From JAABRU01 sp964505535 (GTDB lineage: Bacteria > Desulfobacterota > Desulfobacteria > Desulfobacterales > Desulfococcaceae), in assembly GCA_964505535.1 (NCBI GenBank), contig CAZDIU010000330.1:1-5565 (forward strand): DNA of 5,565 bases, in the 5' to 3' direction. This document shows positions 1-4,898 of the stretch, piece after piece. The notes under the pieces were generated by a model, which had not been told where the DNA came from, searched no databases, and saw nothing but the letters and a program-made list of their open reading frames with translations. The position numbers and the translations under genes are program-made. The first letter of the stretch is position 1. Each line of letters opens with the position of its first letter.

Positions 1-446
1 CATTTTTCGGAAATTTCCGCAGGCTGCGCTTCGGCAGATGCGCCCAGAAAGGTGAACATGGTTCTCTGCGCGTCCGGAGTAATAACGGAAAGCACCCGGC
101 CCGTGGGGGAGGATGAGGTGAAAAGAAGCGGTTCCACCTGATGACTTTTCAGTTCCTCTGTAAACAGATCCCCCATGCGATCCTGTCCCTTTTTCCCCAC
201 AAAACGGGCTTTTCCGCCCAGTTTTCCCACCCCGATGAGGGTATTGCAGGCAGAACCGCCGGATACAATCAGCGGCGTCTGTGATGACTGGGAAAGGATT
301 TTGTCAATCACATCCGGTTCCACATAGGTCATTCCGCCTTTTTGCGCGCCTGTGTTTTCCAGAAAGGAATCATCCGCGCGCACCAGTATGTCCATCAGCA
401 CGGAACCGATACCGGCCACCATGCCTTTATGTTTCTTTTTTGCCAC
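1..446 (-). CDS. PfkB-family sugar/nucleoside kinase, adenosine-kinase type (partial, C-terminus off the left edge)
   Basis: This is the N-terminal 148 residues of a ribokinase/PfkB-fold kinase, which transfers phosphate from ATP to a sugar or nucleoside in the cytoplasm. Visible family features are the first strand with GIGSVLMDILV (about residues 12-22), the PfkB signature 1 region GGSACNTLIGVGKLGG (63-78) followed by RFVGKKGQDRMGDLF, and PTGRVLSVITPDAQRTMF (114-131). The overall pattern is closest to adenosine-kinase-like proteins of Desulfobacterota as I remember them, but the substrate cannot be fixed without the C-terminal catalytic GAGD motif, which lies outside the window. Start choice is uncertain. 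GTG at 446 is preferred because it has a GGTGAG-like ribosome site about 10 nt upstream and gives MAKKKHKGMVAG. In-frame alternatives are ATG at 422 and ATG at 464; the latter overlaps the stop codon of the SH3 gene. It is probably cotranscribed with that gene. Confidence 0.85.
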   Translation of the reverse strand, partial: MAKKKHKGMVAGIGSVLMDILVRADDSFLENTGAQKGGMTYVEPDVIDKILSQSSQTPLIVSGGSACNTLIGVGKLGGKARFVGKKGQDRMGDLFTEELKSHQVEPLLFTSSSPTGRVLSVITPDAQRTMFTFLGASAEAQPAEISEK

Positions 447-457
447 GTTATGCTTTC

Positions 458-892
458 TCACCATACCAGGGATTTATGAATCCAGCCTTCATCTCCGTCC
501 GAATGGCGGATGTGAATCCATTCCCCTTCCTGTTTGATCACCTGAAAAGGAACCCCTCTCTCCACAGTGAAGACAATATTGTGATTTGTACCGGGGCCGG
601 AACGAACATTGCAATTGTCCTTTATGGCGATTACAGAAGGCTCCTTTGATACAATGTCTTTGTGTATCCAGCCTCTGTCCCCTTCAAAATCCTGAAAGTA
701 ATACCAGGGCCCCTGATTTTTGATGACCTCAAGCGGGTGATATTTTTCCAGTTTCCACAGAATTTTGCTGTCGGTGTCCGGCCCTGACCGGACATTTCCC
801 AGATTCACATTGACTGTCATGCGTTCGGCATACGCGGCAGAACTTAAAGCAATCAGGATAAAAAAAGGGAAAAACCATCGAACTGATTTCAT
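458..892 (-). CDS. Secreted protein with two bacterial SH3 (SH3b) domains
   Basis: The 144-residue product starts with a classical Sec signal peptide: basic MKSVR, a hydrophobic core (residues 6-19) and a likely signal peptidase I site after AYA (20-22). The mature part is two tandem SH3b repeats, about 25-82 and 87-144. Each has an NVRSGP motif (33-38 and 95-100) and ends in GWIHK (74-78 and 136-140). SH3b domains typically bind peptidoglycan peptides or other ligands, so an envelope or periplasmic role is likely, but no catalytic domain is present and the precise function is unknown. The start is supported by GAGGA at 900-904, 7 nt before the ATG. The final TGG TGA overlaps an ATG of the downstream kinase frame, suggesting translational coupling. 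The gene lies 104 nt after the phosphatase gene and may have its own promoter. Confidence 0.9.
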   Translation of the reverse strand: MKSVRWFFPFFILIALSSAAYAERMTVNVNLGNVRSGPDTDSKILWKLEKYHPLEVIKNQGPWYYFQDFEGDRGWIHKDIVSKEPSVIAIKDNCNVRSGPGTNHNIVFTVERGVPFQVIKQEGEWIHIRHSDGDEGWIHKSLVW

Positions 893-996
893 AGCAGAGT
901 CCTCTTCCTTAAAATAGAAAAATCAATATTTGATCCGCTTCACCGTGTTTTTCATCTTCAGCGGGGAAACAGACCGCTCTGACCTCCCTGGCATAA
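893..996 (-). other. Gene-free spacer between phosphatase and SH3 genes
   Basis: No gene is visible in these 104 nt. Read on the minus strand there is a weak AT-rich dyad ATCAA-ATA-TTGAT followed by TTTTTC (about 917-933), and a longer CCGCT/AGCGG pair with a large loop upstream of it. Neither is a convincing intrinsic terminator, and I cannot place a good -35/-10 pair. The spacer is nevertheless the only break among the core genes, so a transcription boundary here is plausible. Confidence 0.3.
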
Positions 997-1638
997 TCAT
1001 GCCTGATAAAATTCCATTTCCGGCAGTTTCACACAGGTCAGCCGGTTGCCGTAAACCGCACCTGTGTCAATGCCGATTTTGTTGTTCTGCACCAGCGGTT
1101 CCGGAAAAGGGGTATGTCCGAACACCACCCGTTTCCCGAAATCACAGGACGAATAAACAAACTGGCTGCGTATCCAGAGCAGATCCTCGGGTTTCTGGTC
1201 TTCCAGAGGAACCTTTTCCCTGATGCCCGCGTGGACAAAAATATATTCCTCTGACTCATAATAAAGGGACAGAGAAGAATAAAAACACAGATGCTCTCTG
1301 GGAACTGTGTACATGCCGGTGCCGGAATTGTGCGCCATATAGCTTTCCAGAGTCTGTCGCCCCCCATTGGAAAGATAGGAGCTGCGCTCCAGCCCGGTCA
1401 GATACTGGCTCAGCATCTCCTCATGGTTTCCCCTGAGAAAGACAATGCCCGGTATGTGTTTTTTCAGACGAATCAGATAGTCTGTCACCAGAAAGGAATC
1501 CGGGCCCCGATCAATATAATCTCCCAGAAAAACAAGAGTATCCTCTGCGGGGTTATAGTCTTTCAGGACTTTTTCCATAAGACGCACAAGTTTGTCATGG
1601 CATCCGTGAATATCCCCTATCGCATAAAGGCTTCCCAT
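997..1638 (-). CDS. PPP-family metallophosphatase (serine/threonine phosphatase / ApaH-like)
   Basis: The 213-residue cytoplasmic enzyme has the full calcineurin-like PPP motif set: GDIHG (8-12), GDYIDRG (39-45), RGNHE (69-73), the metal-binding HAG (136-138) and GHTP (174-177), followed by GIDTGAVYG. D9, H11, D40, N71, H136 and H175 are the expected ligands of a two-metal centre. Length and motif order match short bacterial PPP phosphatases, such as PrpA/PphA-like protein phosphatases and ApaH-like diadenosine tetraphosphatases. Sequence alone does not distinguish phosphoprotein from dinucleotide substrates. The ATG is 3 nt after the stop of the radical SAM gene and has no strong ribosome site, so it is probably translated by coupling. 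It is the last gene of the apparent fmdB/fur-feoA/radical SAM operon. Confidence 0.92.
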   Translation of the reverse strand: MGSLYAIGDIHGCHDKLVRLMEKVLKDYNPAEDTLVFLGDYIDRGPDSFLVTDYLIRLKKHIPGIVFLRGNHEEMLSQYLTGLERSSYLSNGGRQTLESYMAHNSGTGMYTVPREHLCFYSSLSLYYESEEYIFVHAGIREKVPLEDQKPEDLLWIRSQFVYSSCDFGKRVVFGHTPFPEPLVQNNKIGIDTGAVYGNRLTCVKLPEMEFYQA

Positions 1639-1641
1639 GTT

Positions 1642-2571
1642 TCATGCCATCACAAACACGCGCCGGGGCCGGTCCATCCGCCAGATGCCTTCTTCTTCGG
1701 CCATACGCAGGGCATCTTTGCAGTCACTTCGGGACGGATACTCCCCAAGCCCCTCCACTTCAGCAGCTCTGCCGCAGGGACGGTACTGGTGCATGACATT
1801 GACATAGGTGTCTGCGGAAATTTCCTTTGCAACAAAGCGCATAATCTCACGGGTTCCGGCCAGCCCCCGCGGCAGCACCAGATGCCGGATCAGCAGCCCC
1901 TGCCGGGCCAGTCCCTCCTCATCCATGACAAGATCGCCCACCTGCCGGTGCATTTCCCGAATGGATTTCCGGGCAGCTTCAGGATAATCTGCCGCATTGC
2001 AGGCTTTCCGGGCCAGTTCCGAATCCCAGAATTTGAAATCCGGCATGTAAATGTCCACAATTCCCTCCAGCAGTTTCAGGGTGCGTACCCTGTCATAGGC
2101 CGAGGTGTTGTAAACCAGAGGAATGCAAAGGCCGTTTTCAGCAGCAGTATCCAGGGCCTCAAGAATCTGGGGAACCACATGGGAAGGCGTGACAAAATTG
2201 ATGTTGTGACAGCCCTGTTTCTGCAAATCCAGCATGATTCGGGCAAGCTGTTCCGCTGATACCGGCTCTCCCGCTCCCTCATGGCTGATGTCAAAATTCT
2301 GGCAGAACAGGCACAGCAGATTGCAGTGGGTGAAAAAAATTGTTCCTGACCCGCGGGTTCCCACCAGCGGAGATTCTTCGCCAAAATGGGGGCCGAAACT
2401 GGACACCCATGCCTTTTCGCCTGTTTTGCATACACCGGTTTCCCCGGAAATCCGATCCACACCGCATTTTCGCGGGCAAAGGGTGCAGGCTGTCAGCATC
2501 TGCCGGGCCTGCTGAATCCTTTCCTTCAGAATTCCCCTTTTCCGGGTTTCAATATACAGGGCTTCCATCAT
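1642..2571 (-). CDS. Radical SAM protein, PflX/COG1313 type (pyruvate formate-lyase-activating-enzyme-like)
   Basis: The product is a 309-residue radical SAM iron-sulfur protein. An N-terminal cysteine cluster (C29, C32, C36, C48) precedes the radical SAM motif C83-x3-C87-x2-C90, whose cysteines bind the 4Fe-4S cluster that cleaves S-adenosylmethionine. The layout (CTLCPRKCG, then a FFTHCNLLCLFCQN stretch, then YNTSAYD and MPDFKFWD) matches the PflX group, whose substrate is unknown. The reading frame stays open further upstream (to 2634), but that extension lies inside the Fur-FeoA gene. I therefore start at the ATG at 2571, whose A is shared with the upstream TAA stop (TAATG). A second ATG follows directly at 2568, with GGA about 8 nt before it. 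The tight coupling suggests co-expression with the iron-responsive regulator, which makes sense for an iron-sulfur enzyme. Confidence 0.92.
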   Translation of the reverse strand: MMEALYIETRKRGILKERIQQARQMLTACTLCPRKCGVDRISGETGVCKTGEKAWVSSFGPHFGEESPLVGTRGSGTIFFTHCNLLCLFCQNFDISHEGAGEPVSAEQLARIMLDLQKQGCHNINFVTPSHVVPQILEALDTAAENGLCIPLVYNTSAYDRVRTLKLLEGIVDIYMPDFKFWDSELARKACNAADYPEAARKSIREMHRQVGDLVMDEEGLARQGLLIRHLVLPRGLAGTREIMRFVAKEISADTYVNVMHQYRPCGRAAEVEGLGEYPSRSDCKDALRMAEEEGIWRMDRPRRVFVMA

Positions 2572-3248
2572 TATTTTTCCGGTCTGACCATTATTTTTTC
2601 TGCAAATCCGCGTCCCAGGGCATAGCGCTTGCAATCCGCTGCAACAACGATTTGTCCGTTGCCGGTATTGGTAATCACTTCCACCCTGTCCCCAATGCGC
2701 AGTCCCATGCTTGCCAGCCGCATACGGGAAGTCATTCCGCCCGTGATTTCCCGTATGGCAAGCACTTCCCGCTGTTTTGCATACGCGAGGGGAATCAGGG
2801 GCTTTTTCTCACTCAGACATTCAGAGCATATGCCGTAAATCTTCAGCCCGTGCTGGAGCATATGAAAACCGTAAGCTGAGGCAATCCGCACCTGCACAGC
2901 CTCCAGTTCCTCATTTCTGAATTCCGTGATCTTTCCGCACCGGGTGCAGATCAGGTGATCATGATGCTGTCCCAGATGTCTGTGCTCATAACGCACCACG
3001 CCGTCATCAAATTCATTTTTCTGCGCGAAACCGAAACGGCACATCAGCGAGAGTGTGTCCCGGACAAACTCCGGAGTAAAGACAAATCCCCGATCTTTCA
3101 GTATCTGAAAGAGTTCCGTATCTGTCACATGATATTCTGTATTCAGAAACACTTCCAGAATCCGGAACCGTTCCTCAAAACGATCTATCCTCTCCTGCCG
3201 GAACAGACGTTCAAACTGCTCTTTTTCCTGATAGTGAATCTGCTGCAT
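2571..3248 (-). CDS. Fur-family metalloregulator fused to a C-terminal FeoA domain
   Basis: This 225-residue protein joins two iron-related modules. Residues about 15-147 form a Fur regulator: a winged-helix DNA-binding part (VTDTELFQILKDRG ... FTPEFVRDTLSLMCRFGF), the metal-site stretch YEHRHLGQHHDHLICTRCG (H95, H96, H98) and two structural zinc pairs, C101/C104 and C141/C144. Residues about 155-224 form an SH3-like FeoA domain (GGMTSRMRLASMGLRIGDRVEV ... GRGFAEKIMV), which in the Feo system acts with the ferrous iron transporter FeoB and in DtxR-family regulators forms the C-terminal domain. The usual Fur ends near residue 150, so the extra 75 residues are a true fusion. GAGGA, overlapping the fmdB stop codon, sits about 10 nt before the ATG. 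The gene is 12 nt after fmdB and shares one base with the radical SAM gene. Inference: it regulates iron homeostasis and possibly its own operon. Confidence 0.93.
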   Translation of the reverse strand: MQQIHYQEKEQFERLFRQERIDRFEERFRILEVFLNTEYHVTDTELFQILKDRGFVFTPEFVRDTLSLMCRFGFAQKNEFDDGVVRYEHRHLGQHHDHLICTRCGKITEFRNEELEAVQVRIASAYGFHMLQHGLKIYGICSECLSEKKPLIPLAYAKQREVLAIREITGGMTSRMRLASMGLRIGDRVEVITNTGNGQIVVAADCKRYALGRGFAEKIMVRPEK

Positions 3249-3260
3249 GGCAGTGCATCC

Positions 3261-3503
3261 TCAGCGGGTAAGCCCCGGAACTTCGTAGGTGGAGCAGGAA
3301 CCTGTGGAACATTGCCGTGTCTGCGTTTTGATTCCCGGTGAACCGGAACCGCTTCCCATTGCGTAGTTGGTGGAACTCATAACCCGCTCAAACTCCCCGG
3401 AATGGCATTTGGGACAGGCCATTTCCACCTTCTCATCCGAACGGGTGACAAGAATTTCAAAATATTCATCGCACTTCAAACATTTAAATTCATAAATCGG
3501 CAT
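3261..3503 (-). CDS. FmdB-family zinc-ribbon protein
   Basis: An 80-residue protein of the FmdB/CxxC_CxxC_SSSS family. It begins MPIYEFKC and has a zinc ribbon made of C8-x2-C11 and C30-x2-C33, then a low-complexity Ser/Gly tail (MGSGSGSPG) and a CSTGSC element near the end. FmdB was named as a putative regulatory protein of formamidase/amidase genes, but the family is widespread and its role is not firmly known. The frame is open up to an ATG at 3542. The start at 3503 is chosen because it gives the family's conserved MPIYEF start and has an AGGAGAT ribosome site at 3509-3515. It is the first gene of the apparent four-gene operon. Confidence 0.92.
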   Translation of the reverse strand: MPIYEFKCLKCDEYFEILVTRSDEKVEMACPKCHSGEFERVMSSTNYAMGSGSGSPGIKTQTRQCSTGSCSTYEVPGLTR

Positions 3504-3527
3504 AACTGATCTCCTGTGTTCAGTTTT

Positions 3528-3544
3528 ATTTGCAAAAGTCAAAT
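3528..3544. promoter_or_regulatory. Small dyad upstream of fmdB/fur-feoA operon
   Basis: ATTTG and CAAAT arms separated by 7 nt form a 17-nt dyad 24-41 nt upstream of the fmdB ATG. Its position in the leader of an operon encoding a Fur protein makes it a candidate operator, but it does not match the classical Fur box (GATAATGATAATCATTATC), and five-base arms in AT-rich DNA occur easily by chance. I could not identify a convincing -35/-10 pair. Confidence 0.2.
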
Positions 3545-3556
3545 TACATGGTTCAT

Positions 3557-3572
3557 TTTTAATATGTTAAAA
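3557..3572. repeat. AT-only hairpin between MazF remnant and fmdB
   Basis: TTTTAA-TATG-TTAAAA is a perfect 6-bp palindrome with a 4-nt loop in the spacer between the last accessory gene and fmdB. It is too AT-rich to act as a strong terminator. It marks roughly where the accessory segment ends and the core operon begins. Confidence 0.3.
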
Positions 3573-3583
3573 TCCAAGGCTTT

Positions 3584-3757
3584 TTAAACTCTCCTTTCGG
3601 GCAGAATCCCTTTGCTGGCGGTTTCTGCAACTGTCACATTGTCAAATTCTTCAAAAACAACCAATTCAGATCTTGATTTTATTTGAGGAGAATCCGTAAC
3701 TGGCACTTCCGCCAAAACAATATCTCCAAATTTATACATTGTTCCGGACTTCATCAT
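3584..3757 (-). CDS. N-terminal remnant of a MazF/PemK-type toxin
   Basis: This 57-residue frame begins with the hallmark N-terminus of MazF/PemK endoribonuclease toxins: KFGDIVLAEVPVTDS (about 8-22), then RSELVVFEEFDNVTVA, which lines up with the usual RPALVLxxxxxNVxVAxITS. Family members are about 105-115 residues. Here the frame stops soon after KGILPERRV, so the second half of the barrel, including later conserved positions, is missing. The arginine-proline of the usual RPALVL is also RSELVV. I take the ATG at 3757 (a second follows at 3754) because AGGAAA at 3765-3770 is well placed. The frame continues upstream to 3901, but that extension translates the attC-like repeat. No antitoxin is next to it. 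Most likely a non-functional leftover at the end of a cassette array; a short functional protein is less likely. Confidence 0.55.
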   Translation of the reverse strand: MMKSGTMYKFGDIVLAEVPVTDSPQIKSRSELVVFEEFDNVTVAETASKGILPERRV

Positions 3758-3820
3758 AATTTTCTTTCCTGAATTCTTTATCAAATAAATTTGATAACAA
3801 TACGTTTTATTCATTTCGCA

Positions 3821-3880
3821 GCATAATATAGAGCTAACCGGCGCTGCGATACCAGCGTCCGGTTGAGCGACTGGTTGGCA
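3821..3880 (-). repeat. attC-like recombination site after the zeta kinase gene
   Basis: On the plus strand GCTAACCGG + CGCTG (3833-3846) pairs with CAGCG + CCGGTT + AGC (3853-3868) around the loop CGATAC, leaving exactly two unpaired bases, T3858 and G3865. In classic attC sites the folded bottom strand carries extrahelical T and G in this arrangement and they direct the integrase. The 7-nt distance between them matches my recollection of the aadA-type attC. On the minus strand the outer boxes are CCAAC, 5 nt before the stem, and ATTATGC (one mismatch to GTTATGC), about 5 nt after it. The outer boxes are degenerate and pair poorly with each other. It starts about 30 nt after the zeta kinase stop. 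Confidence 0.6.
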
Positions 3881-3911
3881 AATTATACATATTTCTGTCA
3901 ATTATCTGAAG

Positions 3912-4523
3912 TTAAACCGGTTGGACAGCCTCTATAATACCCTTTGCCCACGGTGCTATCTGTGTATATACTTTTGTAATTCTGCCATCAGATACTCGGA
4001 ATAGCAGCCGAGGATCTGAATCGGTTTCAGAGTTATCATAAAAATATATCCGGTCAATCAAAGGAAGTGCCTGAACACAATTGATAATTGCCCGATAGTA
4101 ACGACTGATAATTTTTGGAATGGGAACATCGTGTCCGCCTCCCATAACTCTTTGTGCGACTCTCTGAGCATTGATTGACGGATCGTTTGTGCATACAAAG
4201 AAAAGCCGTATAAAGAAACCGGCAGATTTCGCTCTCTGCACAAACTCCAGCTTTTCATTTGATGAGAATACTGTTTCAAATGCCATACTGGTCGCAGTTT
4301 TCAAACAATTCTCCCGAATATTCTTAGCACTGTTCGCCGCTTTGATAACTGCTTCCGGGGAGTTCCAATCTCCGAATTCATTCTGTGCTATTAAATCAGG
4401 ATTGATATACACACATCCTTCCATCCACTCATGACGCAGAAGTTTCTCTGTAATAGTCGTTTTACCTGCTCCGTTTGGCCCGGCTACTATGATTAATCTT
4501 GGTTTTTGTTGCGTTTGTGTCAT
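3912..4523 (-). CDS. Zeta-toxin-like P-loop kinase (COG4185 type)
   Basis: The 203-residue protein is a P-loop kinase of the zeta/PezT-related group often annotated as predicted ABC-type ATPase. It has Walker A GPNGAGKT (15-22), INPDLIAQ (40-47) for the segment after strand two, MAFETVFS (80-87), the strand GFFIRLFFVCT (102-112) and an arginine-rich lid RVAQRVMGGGHDVP (121-134) followed by RYYR. Zeta toxins phosphorylate UDP-N-acetylglucosamine and block cell-wall synthesis; whether this branch uses the same substrate is not known. The ATG overlaps the stop of the 61-residue upstream gene in an ATGA, typical of toxin-antitoxin pairs. An attC-like site follows about 30 nt after the stop. It is shorter than epsilon-zeta system toxins but normal for COG4185 proteins. 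Confidence 0.85.
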   Translation of the reverse strand: MTQTQQKPRLIIVAGPNGAGKTTITEKLLRHEWMEGCVYINPDLIAQNEFGDWNSPEAVIKAANSAKNIRENCLKTATSMAFETVFSSNEKLEFVQRAKSAGFFIRLFFVCTNDPSINAQRVAQRVMGGGHDVPIPKIISRYYRAIINCVQALPLIDRIYFYDNSETDSDPRLLFRVSDGRITKVYTQIAPWAKGIIEAVQPV

Positions 4524-4705
4524 GTTGGCGTCGTTATCTGAATACGGGATAGAGCCTGTTTTATAACTTTATTCAGTTTGTCAAAATGCTCATTCATAAT
4601 TTTTTTTCTGTGATTTCGGGCTTCATTGCCTGCCTGTTTTATCAACAGAGACAGTTGGTCTTCCCCTTCTTCCGGATTATCCAAATTTCTCTTTGTTTCT
4701 TCCAT
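4520..4705 (-). CDS. Small charged protein, putative antitoxin of the zeta-like kinase
   Basis: A 61-residue, strongly charged protein with an acidic N-terminal third (MEETKRNLDNPEEGED) and a basic, probably helical remainder (LLIKQAGNEARNHRKKIMNEHFDKLNKVIKQAL, residues 20-52). I do not recognise a family; it is not an evident ribbon-helix-helix, AbrB or epsilon-type antitoxin. It is called an antitoxin because it precedes and overlaps by 4 nt (ATGA) a zeta-like toxin, the usual antitoxin-first order, and because such kinases commonly have a partner of this size. AAGG lies 8 nt before the ATG. That ribosome site falls inside the GTTAAGG box at the end of the upstream palindrome, so the gene begins immediately at the cassette boundary. 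Confidence 0.7.
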   Translation of the reverse strand: MEETKRNLDNPEEGEDQLSLLIKQAGNEARNHRKKIMNEHFDKLNKVIKQALSRIQITTPT

Positions 4706-4713
4706 ATTTTTTA

Positions 4714-4798
4714 CCTTAACCTGCTGTTAAATTTGTCAATACCGAAATAAGCGGCACGGCGATAGCCGTGGTACGCTTGATTGACCGGTTATGTGTCC
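4714..4798 (-). repeat. attC-like palindromic site before the antitoxin gene
   Basis: On the minus strand a GGACACATAAC box (4788-4798) and a GTTAAGG box (4714-4720) flank an imperfect hairpin at 4735-4785. The stems are GTCAAT/ATTGAC (4735-4740 with 4780-4785), AAGCG/CGCTT (4749-4753 with 4774-4778) and CACGGC/GCCGTG (4755-4760 with 4765-4770) around the loop GATA. One arm has an 8-nt bulge, so it is not a textbook attC, but the roughly 85-nt size and box placement fit. GGACACATAAC is complementary in 10 of 11 positions to GTTATGTGTTC at the start of the preceding unit, the relation expected between an attC R'' box and its cassette start. Confidence 0.5.
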
Positions 4799-4830
4799 TT
4801 CTGATGACTTTGTTGTTTTGAACACATAAC
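4788..4830. repeat. Inverted pair GTTATGTGTCC / GAACACATAAC
   Basis: GTTATGTGTCC (4788-4798) and GAACACATAAC (4820-4830) are inverted copies (10 of 11 positions) with a 21-nt spacer. On the minus strand the first box reached, GTTATGTGTTC, contains an ATG opening a 12-codon frame (MCSKQQSHQKDT) that stops within the second box. This may be incidental or a leader peptide. Confidence 0.55.
4816..4830 (-). repeat. 15-bp direct repeat flanking the cold-shock/Excalibur gene (copy 1)
   Basis: TTTTGAACACATAAC on the plus strand is identical to 5506-5520. The two copies bracket the gene at 4899-5492, as cassette boundary boxes would. On the minus strand they read GTTATGTGTTCAAAA. Confidence 0.75.
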
Positions 4831-4873
4831 AAAAAGTTCCTTGTGATGAACGACTGATAATCACTGCCGGAAC
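4831..4873 (-). terminator. Hairpin plus T-run after the cold-shock/Excalibur gene
   Basis: On the minus strand GTTCC (4869-4873) pairs with GGAAC (4836-4840) and GTGAT (4860-4864) with ATCAC (4843-4847), and the stem is followed at once by TTTTT. This is the form of an intrinsic terminator about 25 nt after the stop codon, though the two stems are separated by an unequal interior loop and are only moderately GC-rich. It directly precedes GTTATGTGTTC, so the same hairpin may instead be a degenerate attC with a weak CATAAA box at about 4882-4887. Confidence 0.4.
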
Positions 4874-4898
4874 ATGAGGGCTTTATGATTTTCAATTT

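Noticed and set aside
281..649. Plus-strand frame of 122 codons
   Set aside because: Antisense to the PfkB kinase and SH3 genes, Arg/Pro-rich shadow translation with no family features.
1291..2259. Long plus-strand frame of 322 codons
   Set aside because: It is antisense to the phosphatase and radical SAM genes, shows no domain pattern, and its composition is that of a complement of real coding sequence.
2572..2634. N-terminal extension of the radical SAM frame
   Set aside because: It lies inside the end of the Fur-FeoA gene; the TAATG junction gives a natural start at 2571.
2340..2879. Plus-strand frame of 179 codons
   Set aside because: Opposite to the radical SAM and Fur-FeoA genes, both of which have clear motifs; no recognisable protein features.
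3504..3542. Upstream start of the fmdB frame
   Set aside because: The 13 extra residues precede the conserved MPIYEF start and would cover the AGGAGAT ribosome site.
3833..3868. Simple intrinsic terminator of the zeta kinase gene
   Set aside because: The stem is not followed by a T-run on the minus strand, and the bulge pattern fits attC better.
3758..3901. N-terminal extension of the MazF-like frame
   Set aside because: It translates the attC-like palindrome (QPVAQPDAGIAAPVSS), whereas a good ribosome site lies just before the ATG at 3757.
3821..4873. CRISPR array
   Set aside because: The repeats are few, unequal in length and spacing, palindromic and separated by genes; there are no regular spacers.
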